From Karalla daura (Eukaryota > Chordata > Actinopteri > Chaetodontiformes > Leiognathidae): a DNA stretch of 64,000 nt. A program made the translations under genes and the position numbers. The stretch is taken from positions 15,269,791 through 15,333,790 of the forward strand of contig CM055207.1 in the NCBI GenBank assembly GCA_029224185.1. The letters are read 5' to 3'. The notes beneath the pieces were generated by a model. The model searched no databases. It was not told the DNA's origin and saw only the letters and a list, made by a program, of their open reading frames with translations. Shown piece after piece: positions 39,666 through 52,189 of the stretch. The number at the start of each line of letters is the position of its first letter. Positions within the stretch are counted from its first letter, which is position 1.

Positions 39666-40183
39666 ATGTGTTGTTATTGAAGAGTCAACTGCCGTGGTGG
39701 ATGATCATGCTTGTCGAGAGAAACACTCACACAAGGCAGCTGCTTAACGTTGATCAGTTCTGTTATCTTGTTATTTGTTCGGTGGTGGTTGTACGGGTCT
39801 GGATGTGGACCTACGGGATCAATCCAGCACAGTGTTACTGAGAAACAGGAAGTGAGAGTGTGAATTCCCTGCGACTGCTGCGAATGCGACCGGGGGGGTT
39901 GACATCCCGACAGAAAGTGCGCAGGGCGCACGCGGCTTTCACTCCGTTTCTCGGCTTCAAACCCCGGCTGAATGTCGCGAAACCCTGCTCCAAATGCCGG
40001 GCATAGCAGCAGCATGACCGGTGCAGTGCTCCTGCGGCTTTAATCCATACCTGTGTTTGTCTTCCTTCCCGCCAAACAGCGCAAACAGCGCAGCGCACAC
40101 AGTGGTCTCTGTGGCCCGCGCGACGGTAATCGCTGAACAAACAGCCGGGATCGACACAACCGCCTTGTAACAAAGACAGACAG

Positions 40184-40223
<40 letters not shown>

Positions 40224-43200
40224 GTCTGTGAAGGCTCCCTCAGGTGTGTCGGCTCTCTCTGTGGCGCCGGGTACAAGACGTCCCATTCGTCACCGAGCCC
40301 CGGACGCACGCCCTCACCCACATTGCAGCAGTTCGGCGCGTGAAGAACGGGGACTGTGGGAGACTTTTGTGTCTTCGCCCGTCCCGGAGGAGGAGCTGTG
40401 CAACTCCTGCATGGGCCAGAAAACCACGCAGGGCCTCTCCAGCGTCCTTCAGTTCGATTCACCCTCACCCAGTCCTCCCACTACTGCAGAAATGACAGGA
40501 GCAGCTTGCCTACGAGGGCATGACAGTTTCACTGTCTGACCTAGAGCAAACGAGCCTGAAGGGACTTCTTCAGTTCTCTCGAAGCCTCTTGGATGATCAC
40601 TGAAATATACATCAAGTTATCACAGCTACATCAACCCAGTCTCATAGGAAAAAAGGTACCCTGGCTATGTTGGTCCAATTCACAAATATAGAGACTGAAC
40701 ATTTTGGGCTATTGATATGCATTCCAACTACATTTTTCCTCCTTGGTCTTTTCTTATGGTTCTGCATTCAGGTCGTGTGACTGAAGTTTTTCACCATGAG
40801 AACCTGAAAACAAGGCTTCATAGGAGTCTTGTGTTTCAAATCCGTTTCGGTTAGTTCCGGTATGAAGAAGGTGCATGTACACAAATGCATATGTGTGTTT
40901 CAGTGTGAGAGCAGAAACTAGGACACTGGATGGGCATTTGTACAGTGTGACTCAAACCTATACCGGCATGGGAATCTGGCTCCATCTAAATCAGGATTGA
41001 TGCAAAAGCCCGACAACCTCCCTATTGTTAAGCGTTTTACAAGACGGATTCCTTTCAGGAGGGAGGGTGTGACCATAGAGATAAACCACTCAGTGTGTGT
41101 GTGCGTGCGTGTGTGAGTGAGCAACTTGCACTTTGATTTAGGTGTAATGTTTTACAACTGTACTATAGGTCATAATGGTGCCGGGCTGGGGAAGAGGAAC
41201 ACTCTCTGCTGTGCAAACAGCTCTGTATTCGACCACAGCCCTGAGGATCAAGTCCGCAGCGAGAGCTTTCTGCCATGGTTTCCCGCAGGCAGTATGTATT
41301 TAACGCATGCGCGTGTGTGTGCGTGCGTGCGCGCGTGTGTGCGCGAGCATGTGCAGGTCCTCGTCGTCCCGCTCCGGTGCCCTGGCGCATTCCTGAGCTG
41401 CAGTGTTGGGAAGAAAGGCTCCCCTGTTGTCTCGCCCGCATCAAAAGGCCCCTCCGCTCTCGTCGCCCTCTCATTAAGCGCGCCGACAGACAGCGGAGAG
41501 GTCCGAGGGCTTCCCGCCGCCCCGTCTTCGACCCCCCCCCCCCGCTTCCAGCTTCCAGGCCGGGGGCGCGCACGCCGGAGGCCCGGGAGGGCGGTCCTCC
41601 TCCGCCCCCCTTCTCGCGTCCCGGCCTCGGTTTGGGGTTTGCGGCCCTCTCCCTGGATGGGACGCAAATAGGCCTTCCCGTTTGACCTCCCCGACCACCC
41701 CCGCACGTGGGGAATGTACTCCGGAATGCTCCCAGCGGTCCAAACATACCGCCGGCCTATTTTTACCCCGCGCTCTCGTTATAGATGCCCCGTGTCGCGC
41801 GTTATTCTGTGCGCGTATGTGTGTGTGTGTGTGTGGGGGGGGGGGGGGGGTGTTCGTTTACATACTATCATAGCGTACTTCAGCGCCGACGGCTGATCAC
41901 TTGAGATGGGTGCCGGCCGCTCTGTGGTTTTGACTGAAATTACAAACTTGGACTGGGCCTGCGTCACCGAGGAGGCGAGGAGCTGGACGCTAGCAGCTCT
42001 CGCTGAACTTTGCCAGTTCACAACGCATTACCTCATTTCTCCAATGGGCAAACGGACCTTGATCTGTTGATGACTTGATTGTGTTATAGTCCCCAGCGGT
42101 TGCACCCACCAGAGGGCAGACTTCCAAAGCAAACAGGTAAAATGAGGGCTGCGATGAGCCACCGGCACCCACCGACCACGCGAGTTGCAGTCGCACCACC
42201 ACGTTGGACCTCTCCAGCGCAGAATGTGGCTGAGCTGGGAGATTCGGGGTTCTGAAGGTGTCGATGCCAATCCACAAAACAGATGAGCATCCGGCGGAGT
42301 ACTGCTGTGTGTGTGGAAACCACTCAGAATCCAAGAGTCAAACGCTTTGCTCATTCAGTGAAGCGGACTAAGCAGACATCAGGAACCAATCCTCCAATCT
42401 TGATCTATCCGCAATATTAAAACGTGCGTTTCCTTTCATTAGAATGTCCAATAATTCCCGAAAAGAAAAGGGGACAAGTGACACGTTTATCAGACCCGAA
42501 TGACCTTGAAATGCTGCTGAAGCTTTGCCTCGGGCCATCTCTCTCTCGACCCCAGTCGGGCAGAGTTTGAACTGAACTCTAAACATGCGTGGGAACTCGC
42601 TCTTCCTGCGCCGCCTGGCTCGGCGCCAAAACGCAGAGCTTCCTGAAGCGACCGTGGCTGTGCGACCGCCCCAGTGTGCCAGACGGCAGTCCAGGATAAG
42701 ACAAGAAAAGAAAAGATAGATAATGGCGCGCTCCGTTGAGCAATCTGGCTCTGTAACAGTTCGGAGGTGGGGAGAGGAAGCTGGGGGCACACTGAGACGC
42801 ATTTGAACTGCATGTGGTCTGACACGTCAACTGTCAGTGTGGCTCTCTGTGGTTGCTCATTGACATGGGAAAAACTTTTTAGCCTTCACTGTATCGACAT
42901 GGCGCCACCTCCAGCGCTCTGCACACAATTAGGACCGTCCAGATAAAGCCAAATGTGAACAGGACTTCAGGGGTCGACCTCAGGCACGCACCGCAGGGCG
43001 CGGCAGAGAGAGGTGTTGCGGATCATCGGGGTGATTGCGTGTGGAATTCTGGAACAATCCATAACATTGATCCGCAAGTCCTGTTCCTCTCATTGGCCGC
43101 ATAGAAGAGAAGATACAGCGCTGCACCCATCGCTGCTGAACCATCAATGGTATGAGGATGACGGGGAGGTGTGCACTGTGTGATGTAAAGCATAATTAAT

Positions 43201-43257
43201 TAGGCTTTTAAATGATTTCTGCTGGAACTGGAGGAACAAACCCACTTAACTCGACTC

Positions 43258-43309
43258 ACCTCAACTCAACTCAATTCAACACAACTCAACTCAACTCAAC
43301 TCAACTCAG
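43258..43309. repeat. (CAACT)n pentanucleotide microsatellite
   Basis: About ten imperfect units of CAACT/CAATT, becoming perfect toward the 3' end. Confidence 0.9.
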
Positions 43310-46300
43310 ATAAGAGAATAACAATGGACCCTGAGACAAAAGGTCAAATTGAAGTTTCTTTGATCCCAATCTGCACATTTTCCTACATTGTGACCACATT
43401 CAGTGACATCACCCAGCATGAAGAAGCCGAATGAGACCGCATAATACGTGACTCGTAGGCATGTGACTGTGGATGCGCCACATGACAAGTGCCCTTTCGA
43501 TTCTGCAAGGTTAGGTCCCGATGCCGAGAGTTTGCTCGGGGAGAGCTGCATTCGTAATTGAGCAACGACGTTGCGCTCAATTGCGAACGTTTCCGAAAAG
43601 TTGGGACAGACGTGCCCCGGAGTGGACAGATACGGGGCTTGAAACCAGGTTGATGGGTTCGACTCGGGTGCAAAGCCCCTGCGGACCTCCCAGAAGGTGG
43701 CAGCTTTCCTCGGAAAGTGTCCGCCCGTGCTGGATGCAGAGCCGCGACAGGATTTCCCCTCGCGGAACTCGTGAGGGAATTCAAAAATTGGGAGAATTTC
43801 GCGAGGGACGGAGAATGACGCCGTGGATTCATTAGCGTCTCCTCACCATGTCCTGCGATGGTGCGGCAGCGGCCGACTGTGGCGTCACTTTTCCACCGCC
43901 TTCGCCTCATGATCGGGTCGCTAGTCAGGGCTTGGGCCCGCGCTCGAACGTGACCCGCGGACGAGGTTGTCTGCACTCAGGGCGCAGGCGGTCTGCCGCG
44001 CGCCCGGTGGATGTCAGGGGTCGGCGGGGCCTTGTTTGCCGCGCTGTCGTCGTCGCGGGTCGACCGGTCTGATTAAACTGCGATGACAAGGCCGGGCGTT
44101 TTGAGCGGCTTCAGAGTTCTCGGCGCGCAAACAAACGGGCCCCGTGCTCCTCTCGTCTCTCTCTCTCTCTATCTCTCTATCTCTCTCGGCCGGCCCGTCT
44201 CCGGCATTTGCTCACTGTGTGTCGCTAATGGCTCCATCTGTGTCCCCCCCCCCAGATTGTCTGGACAGCTTCTACTTGTATCCATCCATATGCTCGCTTA
44301 ATGTTAGCGGATGTGCGGCATCAAGGGGGGACTATTAGCGGAGCTGTAATGCGATATCCATTCGCATTGTTGTCGTCTTCCAATGAGCTCTGTGTAGGTG
44401 CAGGCGAGGTGAGCGATCCAAACACCAGCTCTACGTGGTACCTTCTGTGTTTTTAGCAACCTCTGAGGGGGAGGGTGAAGCAAGAGATCCTCAGGTTGAT
44501 TGCAGTCTATGGTGTACGTACTAGACTTTTAAGTGTTTGGCTATTATTGTAGTTGCCGCCGACAAACTTCCATGTCGGTGCGTCCAAGTGCCACACATGT
44601 GGGTTTGTACGGACCTGCCAAGCGTGGCCCATAAACGGATAGGTGGTCCAGGGCTGGGGTCAACAGAGTGGGCAGCCTGACTCTGAGCTGCAGGATGGGG
44701 ACTGTTACATTGCTGGAACACTGTAGATCATCAGTGCGCAGTGCTTCGCATGCAGAGGGCTGGCCGACCTTTGACCTGACGCGCAGAGCAATGGACATCG
44801 CCCGGCTTAATGCACCTCCCCTCACGCCTGTGAGCGTGGGTCCATATCGACAGAACGATTATCTGCCGAGAGCAAGTATGAGCCGTTAGTTCGCGAATAG
44901 GTTGTGGTTTGAGCCGAGATAAGCAAAAGTGTGCATAATGCAATCGAGTGAAAGACATTGGGGCCGTCGCACTGTTTTATCATCGAAAGGAGTGTGATCT
45001 AATAACACTGAGGGGGCCTGGAGGTCCTAGCTAATGCCTCTTTACGTCGAAGATCCCATACAGATTCTTTCAGGAAAAAAAAAAAAAACATGGCCTATGA
45101 CAGCAGCATCTGCTTTAACACTCTTCTCCGTGTTGGTATGTGGATAGAGTTACTGTAATTCAATCACAACTACTCTCCAGATCCAATCCCTGCTGGCCGG
45201 GGTCCTATCTACAGTCCTGGTATGCACTCTCACTGTCTGCAGCGCGCACGCGGAGATAAAGTCCCGGCACTTTAACGACGGGGCCCGAAACATTAGACGC
45301 TGCCCCGCTTGTAACATGATTCAGTATCTCAGCCTGAATGTTTGCTATGCAGCTCTCTCCCCATGAGAGTTTGGCTGCAGCCCCAGCTTCGCAAACACAG
45401 CAAACTTAACACTCCCATGTCCACTCGGCCCACTGATTGTCAGTCTTTTACAAACATTGACATATAAGGGATGGGAACGGGGAGCGCCTGCGCGGCCTCT
45501 CCGCAGGCTCTGCCCCCATCGCTGCACAGCTCATAAGCTCGGGGGAGAGGCCCGATGATGCAGAGCTGTGCTAGAGTTATGCCAGACTTAAGGCACAAGA
45601 TGTATCAGCGGCCAACACAAAATCACTCAGGCCCGACAGACTTCAGAGTGTCACACACTCAGGGCAGCACTTCACAGCTCTGATCTGGTCCACTCCCTGT
45701 GACCGCCCCCCCCCCACCCCCCTCTCTCAGGAGTGTGTTAGGACATGAGTGCGGCAGCATGGCCTCCGATTTTCGCGCGAGTGTGAGAAACACACGCGGG
45801 GGGCATCCAGGAAGTGTGAGCCGAGTGGCGAGGAGCACGGAGTGGATGTTGACAGGGGTTATCTGAGGTCGGGCAGCTCCTGGGCTCCTCTGTCGGGCCG
45901 CTGAGGATTTCGTAGGGTTTTACAATGGGCTTCCTGTGCAGGGCGCGACAGCGGCTCTCTGACAGAGGCGCTGGGGTGCAGCTTCGGTGACTTATGAACA
46001 AAACACGTGCGTTGTTATCAGGGGTCTATAAAGATTCTGTGGCATGTTTTTTGGTTAATCTTACATCTGTTGACTACACGCCAGAGATGCTCCAGAGGGA
46101 GGGGGAGATAAGAAAGTCATTTGTATTTGTGAGTATTTACAGTTTTGACCACTCCTCGCACATCTCTGGAATTCCATTAACGCCAACACACATTTATGAG
46201 ACTGAAGTCGACGCCATCTCACTCCCTGTGGAAACGAGTCATGTCAAACAGAGGAGAGCCCCGGATGCTATCTCTCACCGGTGTGGAGGACCCATTCATC

Positions 46301-46518
46301 CACTCTTTCACACACACTGTGAGTCACAGGGCTGATTACACGAGCAGCAGGGGGAGAGGAGCAGTGTTTGCACTTCTGATTGCCAGGGCAACGAGAAGAT
46401 TTTGAGTGCACAGGGCCATGTTTCTAAAAACTCTTCAAATATCAAAAGAAGTGTTACTGCTTTTCTTGTTTTAAATCTACGGTGGTGTAACTAATCTGAT
46501 TTTAGAACCAGATAAAGT

Positions 46519-46618
<100 letters not shown>

Positions 46619-47094
46619 CATACTAAACTGCATTGTTGCTTAAATTACCAAAAGGTCCAAAAGGTAGAAAATATTTTGAGTGTACATAAAAGTTTGGAAT
46701 CGCTTTACAAATTCGTCTAACCTTGCACTCAAAAATGATCTTATTCAAAGACATTGACATATTTGTTTTCAAAAAGATTTGGTAATTCTCAGAGCTCGCA
46801 GTTATTTTTAACGGCAATGAAAACAAAACCAAGAGAGCTAAATCGTCGAAAGCAGAAGTAAGTGCTTTTAGTTACCACGACAGCCAAACAATGAACATTT
46901 AAGTCACTACACACGCGCACCCACGCAGACACACATACACACACACACACACACACAACATACACCGAGTGGGTTACTAAGGCAACCCGTGCGCTATTAC
47001 GCACTGTGCGTCTATATTGGGAACGCTGGCCGCGGACCAGAGGGTCACTCGGTGACGCAGCGACGCACGCAGGGCGTTGTTCTTCCATAATGAG

Positions 47095-47130
47095 ACACTT
47101 TATAACAGGACGTGAAGCTCTGGCATCAGT
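47095..47130 (+). promoter_or_regulatory. pmp22: pmp22 promoter with TATA-like element
   Basis: CTTTATAACA (TTATAA at 47099-47104), downstream of CpG-bearing sequence with TGACGCAG, would place a start near 47130. Human PMP22 promoter 1, active in myelinating Schwann cells, is also TATA-containing and drives a non-coding exon. The exact start is inferred. Confidence 0.55.
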
Positions 47131-47272
47131 CTAGTCTGACAGCGACCTGCGGCGCAGAGGAACTACCGAGCTTGGACTTTTTTGAGGGAGAGGGGAAAAA
47201 AAGCTTGCTTCTTGCCGCTTGCGCTCCTGAATCTCTTTACGCTCTTTTGGGAATACAAGCCCCCTGCTCCAA
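47130..47272 (+). other. pmp22: pmp22 non-coding first exon (like exon 1A)
   Basis: About 140 bp from the TATA-predicted start to CTGCTCCAA at an excellent donor GTAAGT (47273). No in-frame start continues into the coding exon. The 578-bp intron that follows is compact; human has a second promoter (exon 1B) here, which I cannot locate. Confidence 0.6.
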
Positions 47273-47863
47273 GTAAGTGGTCTCCCCTGCTTTTTCTAAT
47301 GTCCAGCCGAGCTCTGAGTCAAAGGTTCCAGATTCAAGAGGGATAGACGCGTCTCGGCGAGACGCCCGACGCGCAGTTGCAGGGAGCGCACTGAGGGCTG
47401 GGGTGCCATCGCAAACAGACTCGCGAAGAGCTGGTCAGAAATAGTTTGGATAAATACTCTGTGATTCCTGAGTAGTTTCTGGTAGTTCACCTCGGCCACC
47501 ACCTCTCGTTTAGCTTTTGAATATCCTGTGTGGAGATCAACGCGCCCTAAAGAGAAAATTAAGACGTTTTCAGACACGTCCGACTCCGTTGGCACGCTCT
47601 CGGTAGAAACAGATGCGGAGATTAGTTTTAGGATTTAATCCCATTAAATGTGCATTCCTGGAGCCACTTTTGCTCCTCACACGAAAGTTGAACAGCGACC
47701 CTCTCTCCCTGGCGTTCACGTAGATGCCCCGGGTCCCGCTGCAGTGACACACCCATGTCCCAGCGAGCCGCCCTCCAATCACACGCTCACTCACTCACTC
47801 ACTCACTCGCTCACACACACACCGTCTCCTCTTGTCATTGACTGCTCCAGCTCCTCTGTGAAG

Positions 47864-47941
47864 ATGCTGCTGCTGCTGCTGGGAATCATCCTGCTGCACC
47901 TCGCTGCGCTGGTCCTGCTCTTTGTGTCCACAATAGTCAGC
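47864..47941 (+). CDS. pmp22: pmp22 coding exon 1: first membrane helix
   Basis: MLLLLLGIILLHLAALVLLF then VSTIVS at donor GTGAGT. The ATG is 13 bp after the acceptor (ends 47850), in the context TGTGAAGATGC. A CACT/CTCA repeat (47778-47822) lies just upstream of the acceptor. Confidence 0.96.
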
Positions 47942-50900
47942 GTGAGTACACCCCTGTCTCTCTGCATGGACGCAACTTTATTGATGATGTCCATATGTCT
48001 CAGATCTAGCGCTATGTCGGGATACACCTCAGATTCGGATCTACGCTAATCACACTACCTCTTCTAATCATAAAATGCTTCGTGCGTTGGCTCTGATTTG
48101 AGATTTTGACTGTCGTTTCAACCCCAGGTATGGACGTCGAATGACACTGGCAGCTCGGACCTGTGGTTTAACTGCTCCACTGCCAATGGAGGATACCACT
48201 GTGACCCGGCATCTACTGGAGGTCAGACATCTGCTAAAGCTTTAACCACTACTGTGCATTGACACTGCAATATACACTGCAAAGCTGTAAAGTTTTGAGG
48301 ATGTGTCCCGTCCCTCACTGATAAGTCAGGGCTGCTTTTGGACTACCGGGTCTATGAATTTGACAAGGCCTCGGAGTCTTAAAGGCAGTTTAAACTGTCC
48401 TGACTTGATCTCAGTGGGGGAGCCTAAATTTTGGAAAACAGACTCGCTGCACATCCACCGTGTTGCCGATGTGGGTGTGTCTCGTCTCCCCCGGGGCTCT
48501 GCTGCCATCTAGGGCAGAGAATGTGGCGGTGCGGCGTGGAGGTGCTAGCTGATAGGCTGCCGCCGTATAAATAGTCGTGGTGTGATGCCCATATTCAGGG
48601 TCTCACGTTGGGAGCCCATAGTGACAGGGCTGGGGGAGCTGTGGATGATGGAGGGCGGGGCCACATTGAGTATTTAAAGTTAGGTGTGTGTGCGTGTGTT
48701 TGGGGGACCTTGGGCCACCTCGCGGCGCATACTGTAGCACGCTGATGCTGGGTCACGCCCAGCGTCTCACCACAGTGTCCAGTGTTAGTTCGCAGGGACC
48801 ACTGGGACGGTTTAAGGTGGCAGCTGCAGCGTTCGGGGACCTATTTAGACAGTCACGTGTCAGGGGGCAGAGAATGCGCTGCTCACTTGCCATCTTCACG
48901 GCCCCCTTTTTCTTGCCCGGCAAACCCTCCCTCCGCCCCGAGGCGAGTGATGTTTGCGGTGTGAGATGGCGGCTCCCTGGGATGTTTTGCTCCTGGATGT
49001 GCGGCGGCGGGGCTGCAGAAGCTGCGCCCGGTGATGTCACTCGTCTAGAATGAGCCGCGCTCAGCCAGTGTGTGTTTTGTCGGGGCAGCAGCGCCTGCCC
49101 CCCTCTGCCAGGTAGCTTGACGGCACAGCCGGGTTTTTGTTTGACTTGCTTTCATTGGTGCGCGCACACATACACACAGTGTTTGTTTAAGAAGGCATGC
49201 GCAACCCAGCCCTGTGCTTTGGCTTTGGGAGATGGAAGATAGTGGTCTCTTCTCACGTGTGTGTGTGTGTGTTGTGTGTGTAGGGTTGTTGGGGAAGACT
49301 AGCCCTTCATTCAGTGAGAGTTTCTGAAGCTTTGCTAAGCAAATGGAGTGCCTCTTAATGGTTGTTTTTTGGGCATTTCTCTTCTTCTCAGCTTCCCATT
49401 GTGATCGACTCATTTTTCATAACATTGGCTATGTTTCATTCTGATGACACCCCTGGGTGAGAAAGGCCTCTGTCATGGCCTCAGTCAAACATCACGTCCA
49501 CACAGCCACACAGAATTACTTCATAGAGTCTACTCACTCTAAAATTAGCCCTTGGGGAAGTATGTCCTGCCTCCACACACATGCCCGCAAAACATAAACA
49601 CAGTGGAGTCAGTTCTACAGCGGTTACGTTTTTGTTGCGAAGAGTCTCAGGAGCAAGTGTTGTAAGTTCTCATCCTGTTTGGAGTTACAGAAAAAGGCTC
49701 GTGCGTTATCGCATACCAGCACACTCCTCGATGCGAGAAGCACTTTCTTATCAGTGATTCCCAGGCCGGAAATGCGCCTCATTCAAGGAAATGCCCTGTG
49801 TCATTCATAGTGCATTGGGGATGGGACAGTTCACAAGTTTCTCACAAGTTGCTGGAGATGCGCCGTTTGAGAATGGGATAGTTACAGGAGAGTCCAAACA
49901 TTGATATGCTGTGGTATTGTGCTGGCTGCAGTTGGAGGATGGGGATTTGCATGGTGTCACTTCCCCCCCCCACCCTCGTATCAGCCAGCCAGCCAGCGAT
50001 TATCAGGGCATAATGTAGAGCTGTTATTGTAGGTAACCTGACTCCACACTGGCAACTGCGTGCAGTCGTCCAAGGCACCGCTCTGCTCTCCAAACCAGAA
50101 CAGAGATATTGTAGTGTTTCTCCTGGAAAACGGCTCTGTAAATCAACCCAGATAAAACAAGTCACAGTGCTGTGAGGTGTTTGTGCTCGAGGCTACAGTG
50201 TTCAGAAGTGGCCACATGATGCCAGCCGCCTCGTGACCCGACCGTGCTTTTGGTTATATCAAGAGGAATAAATCGTGTGTGAATGCAATTTTTGCCTATG
50301 TTCTAAGTGCCCCCATTACACCGCACCATGCCTTTGATTATCACAGCACAGATGCCTAAAGGAAACAGCAGAGAAGTAGCAGATGGGGCCACAACAACAT
50401 TGCGTCTTATATAATATTTGCTTTCCCTTTGAGGCGCCACTGAAGGCAAATCGTGTAGGACCTTTGCAACCTGCTGCCAGAGCCCAAAGAGATGGATGCA
50501 GATACAGAGAGGGCAGATTACATCTCAGGAAACCTGAGAGGGCTGGAAGGATAACTCTCAGACAAGAAATAGACCCTGCTTGGAAATCCTGGGATTCCTG
50601 GCACGGTGGCATGAATGCAGCGCAAACACAGACAACGCGAAGATAGCCAGCACAGATAGACGGCCCTCCATGTCAATACAGGTGTCTAATGGGTTAATGG
50701 ACTCCAGCCGTCCAGCCTTGGAGGCCTTGCAGGAAGGATCAATGTGGTACATTTAGTGGTGGGTCTCACCAAGCTTTTAGGAACAGGATACCCAGGTTTC
50801 ATTGTTATGGATCCATTACACATTCCCAGAAGTAAACATGGCCCGGAGGCTGCTCACTGTGCCCTCTTTGAGAGGATGTCTGAATTCAGCAGAGAGTCCA

Positions 50901-50987
50901 GCTTTGTTTTTGAGCTTTGTCTCCCACTCAGACAAATCGCTACAGTGCTGGATAAACAATGCTTTACACAATGGCTGAAGTTATTGA

Positions 50988-51034
<47 letters not shown>

Positions 51035-52189
51035 CTCCTGCAGAGTGGATCCAGGCAGTACAGGCCCTCATGATCCTGTCCATCATCTTCAGCTGCCTGT
51101 CTCTCTTCCTCTTCTTCTTCCAGCTCTTCACGCTGCAGAAGGGTGGACGCTTCTTCGTCACTGGAACCTTCCAGATCCTTGCCAGTGAGTCTCCCCCCCC
51201 CCCCCCCCACGCCTCCTCACAACTGCCCCGGCACCATTACGGAGACATTACGCTGATGCCTTTCTGCTCACAGAGAAAAACTACAGACGTGTGGCTGCAC
51301 AATGTCACAACTTGCTAACGGCTTCTGACACTAACAAGTTGTCAGCGCAGCATGTTAAATGTCAAACGTGATCAGTTTCTTTGGTCATTGGCTATCAGTC
51401 GTTTGTCCTTACGTGTTTCAAAGTGAATACAGATAAGACAAGGGCAGCAATGGCGTCACGGTTGCATGCACTGCCAGTTTTTCACCGATTGATCCAGGGA
51501 TCACATAGAAGGCTAAAGGCAGTAGATCGTCTGGGCTGAGGGGCTGGAAACAGAACGTTCTGTATTTTTTTGGCTGGACAGACCTTCGCTTCATCGCCGA
51601 CCCGATGACTGGTGTTTTCAGCGCGCCACTGTTTTGCCCAAACAGTACAGTAGCAGTCTGAAAACACACCGCTAACCTGACGCGCATCCACCTCCGCTCA
51701 CACTGCGCCTTCTGTGGCAGAACATTGAATTAGGCCGGTCCGAGCCGGCCGCTAATGGTTTAATGCCCCGCTTGTCCATTGTGCTCGCTGCCCTTTGGCC
51801 AGAGCGCGGCCCCGCTGCCAGTCCATTGTGCCCCCTCTTGGCAGCCCTTTCCCAGCCCGCCCCGCTCTGCTGCGCGCGGCGTGCCGGCGCTCTGCCCGGC
51901 GTCCAGGTGCCCACTCGGCCAAACGGGAACCACGCCGGGCGCCCCGCCAGCTGCGGGGCGCGGAAATGTCAGGCCTGACCAGACACTCGGGGGGAACGTA
52001 ACGCACTCCTCCCTTCTCCTCCCCGCAGGCTTGTTTGTGATGAGCGGAGCCGTCATCTACACGGTGATGAGTCCGGACTGGGTGCCGGAGATGAACGCCT
52101 TCGGCTACTCCTACATCCTGGCGTGGGTCGCCTTCCCCTTGGCGCTGATCAGCGGACTCATCTACGTCATCCTGAGGAAGCGAGAATGA
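47864..52189 (+). CDS. pmp22: Peripheral myelin protein 22, complete, four coding exons
   Basis: PMP22 is a four-helix membrane glycoprotein of compact myelin (claudin/EMP superfamily) whose dosage is critical in mammals. Exons 47864-47941, 48128-48221, 51044-51184 and 52029-52189 give 474 nt and 157 aa (human 160). Helices are at about residues 2-26, 62-88, 93-117 and 131-154. The first extracellular loop has the superfamily pattern W28, LW at 38-39, C42 and C51. N41-C-S is the conserved glycosylation site, and N31-D-T is an additional sequon. MILSIIFSCLSLFLFF, QKGGRF and the C-terminal SGLIYVILRKRE match PMP22 rather than EMP1-3. Leu16 and His12, altered in inherited mammalian neuropathies, are conserved. 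Same strand as tekt3 and downstream of it, as in human 17p12. Whether this is pmp22a or pmp22b cannot be told. Confidence 0.97.
48128..48221 (+). CDS. pmp22: pmp22 coding exon 2: first extracellular loop
   Basis: VWTSNDTGSSDLWFNCSTAN then GGYHCDPASTG plus one base, acceptor CCCCAG, donor GTCAGA. Carries both Cys of the loop and two N-glycosylation sequons. Confidence 0.95.
48222..51043. other. pmp22: pmp22 intron between coding exons 2 and 3, promoter-like motifs
   Basis: 2.8 kb. In 48.5-49.05 kb it has TATAAATAG (48566-48574), a GC box (GGGCGGGGCC near 48655), ATTTAAAG, CACGTG, the YY1-type GAGATGGCGGC (48963-48973) and TGATGTCAC. The rest is ordinary intron with GT repeats (49257-49281), ending in (CT)n. 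Confidence 0.5.
50988..51031 (+). repeat. pmp22: (CT)n microsatellite forming a splice acceptor tract
   Basis: About 44 bases of CT repeat directly followed by TTTTCTCCTGCAG, the acceptor of pmp22 coding exon 3. Confidence 0.95.
51044..51184 (+). CDS. pmp22: pmp22 coding exon 3: helices 2 and start of 3
   Basis: EWIQAVQALMILSIIFSCLS, LFLFFFQLFTLQKGGRFFVT then GTFQILA, donor GTGAGT. The polypyrimidine tract of its acceptor is a (CT)n microsatellite. Confidence 0.97.
52029..52189 (+). CDS. pmp22: pmp22 coding exon 4 (last): helices 3 and 4
   Basis: SLFVMSGAVIYTVMSPDWVP, YSYILAWVAFPLALISGLIY and VILRKRE, then TGA. Acceptor CCCGCAG. Confidence 0.97.

Noticed and set aside
43590..43680. tRNA-like GGTTCGACTC
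   Set aside because: The T-loop-like string lacks a matching acceptor stem, anticodon arm and A box at the right distance.
43383..43976. 197-codon open frame on - between tekt3 and pmp22
   Set aside because: Basic, low-complexity composition, no known family, no splice or promoter context.
47864..52189. Assignment as an emp family member
   Set aside because: The C-terminus RKRE, the QKGGRF loop and the tekt3 neighbour fit PMP22 better than EMP1-3.
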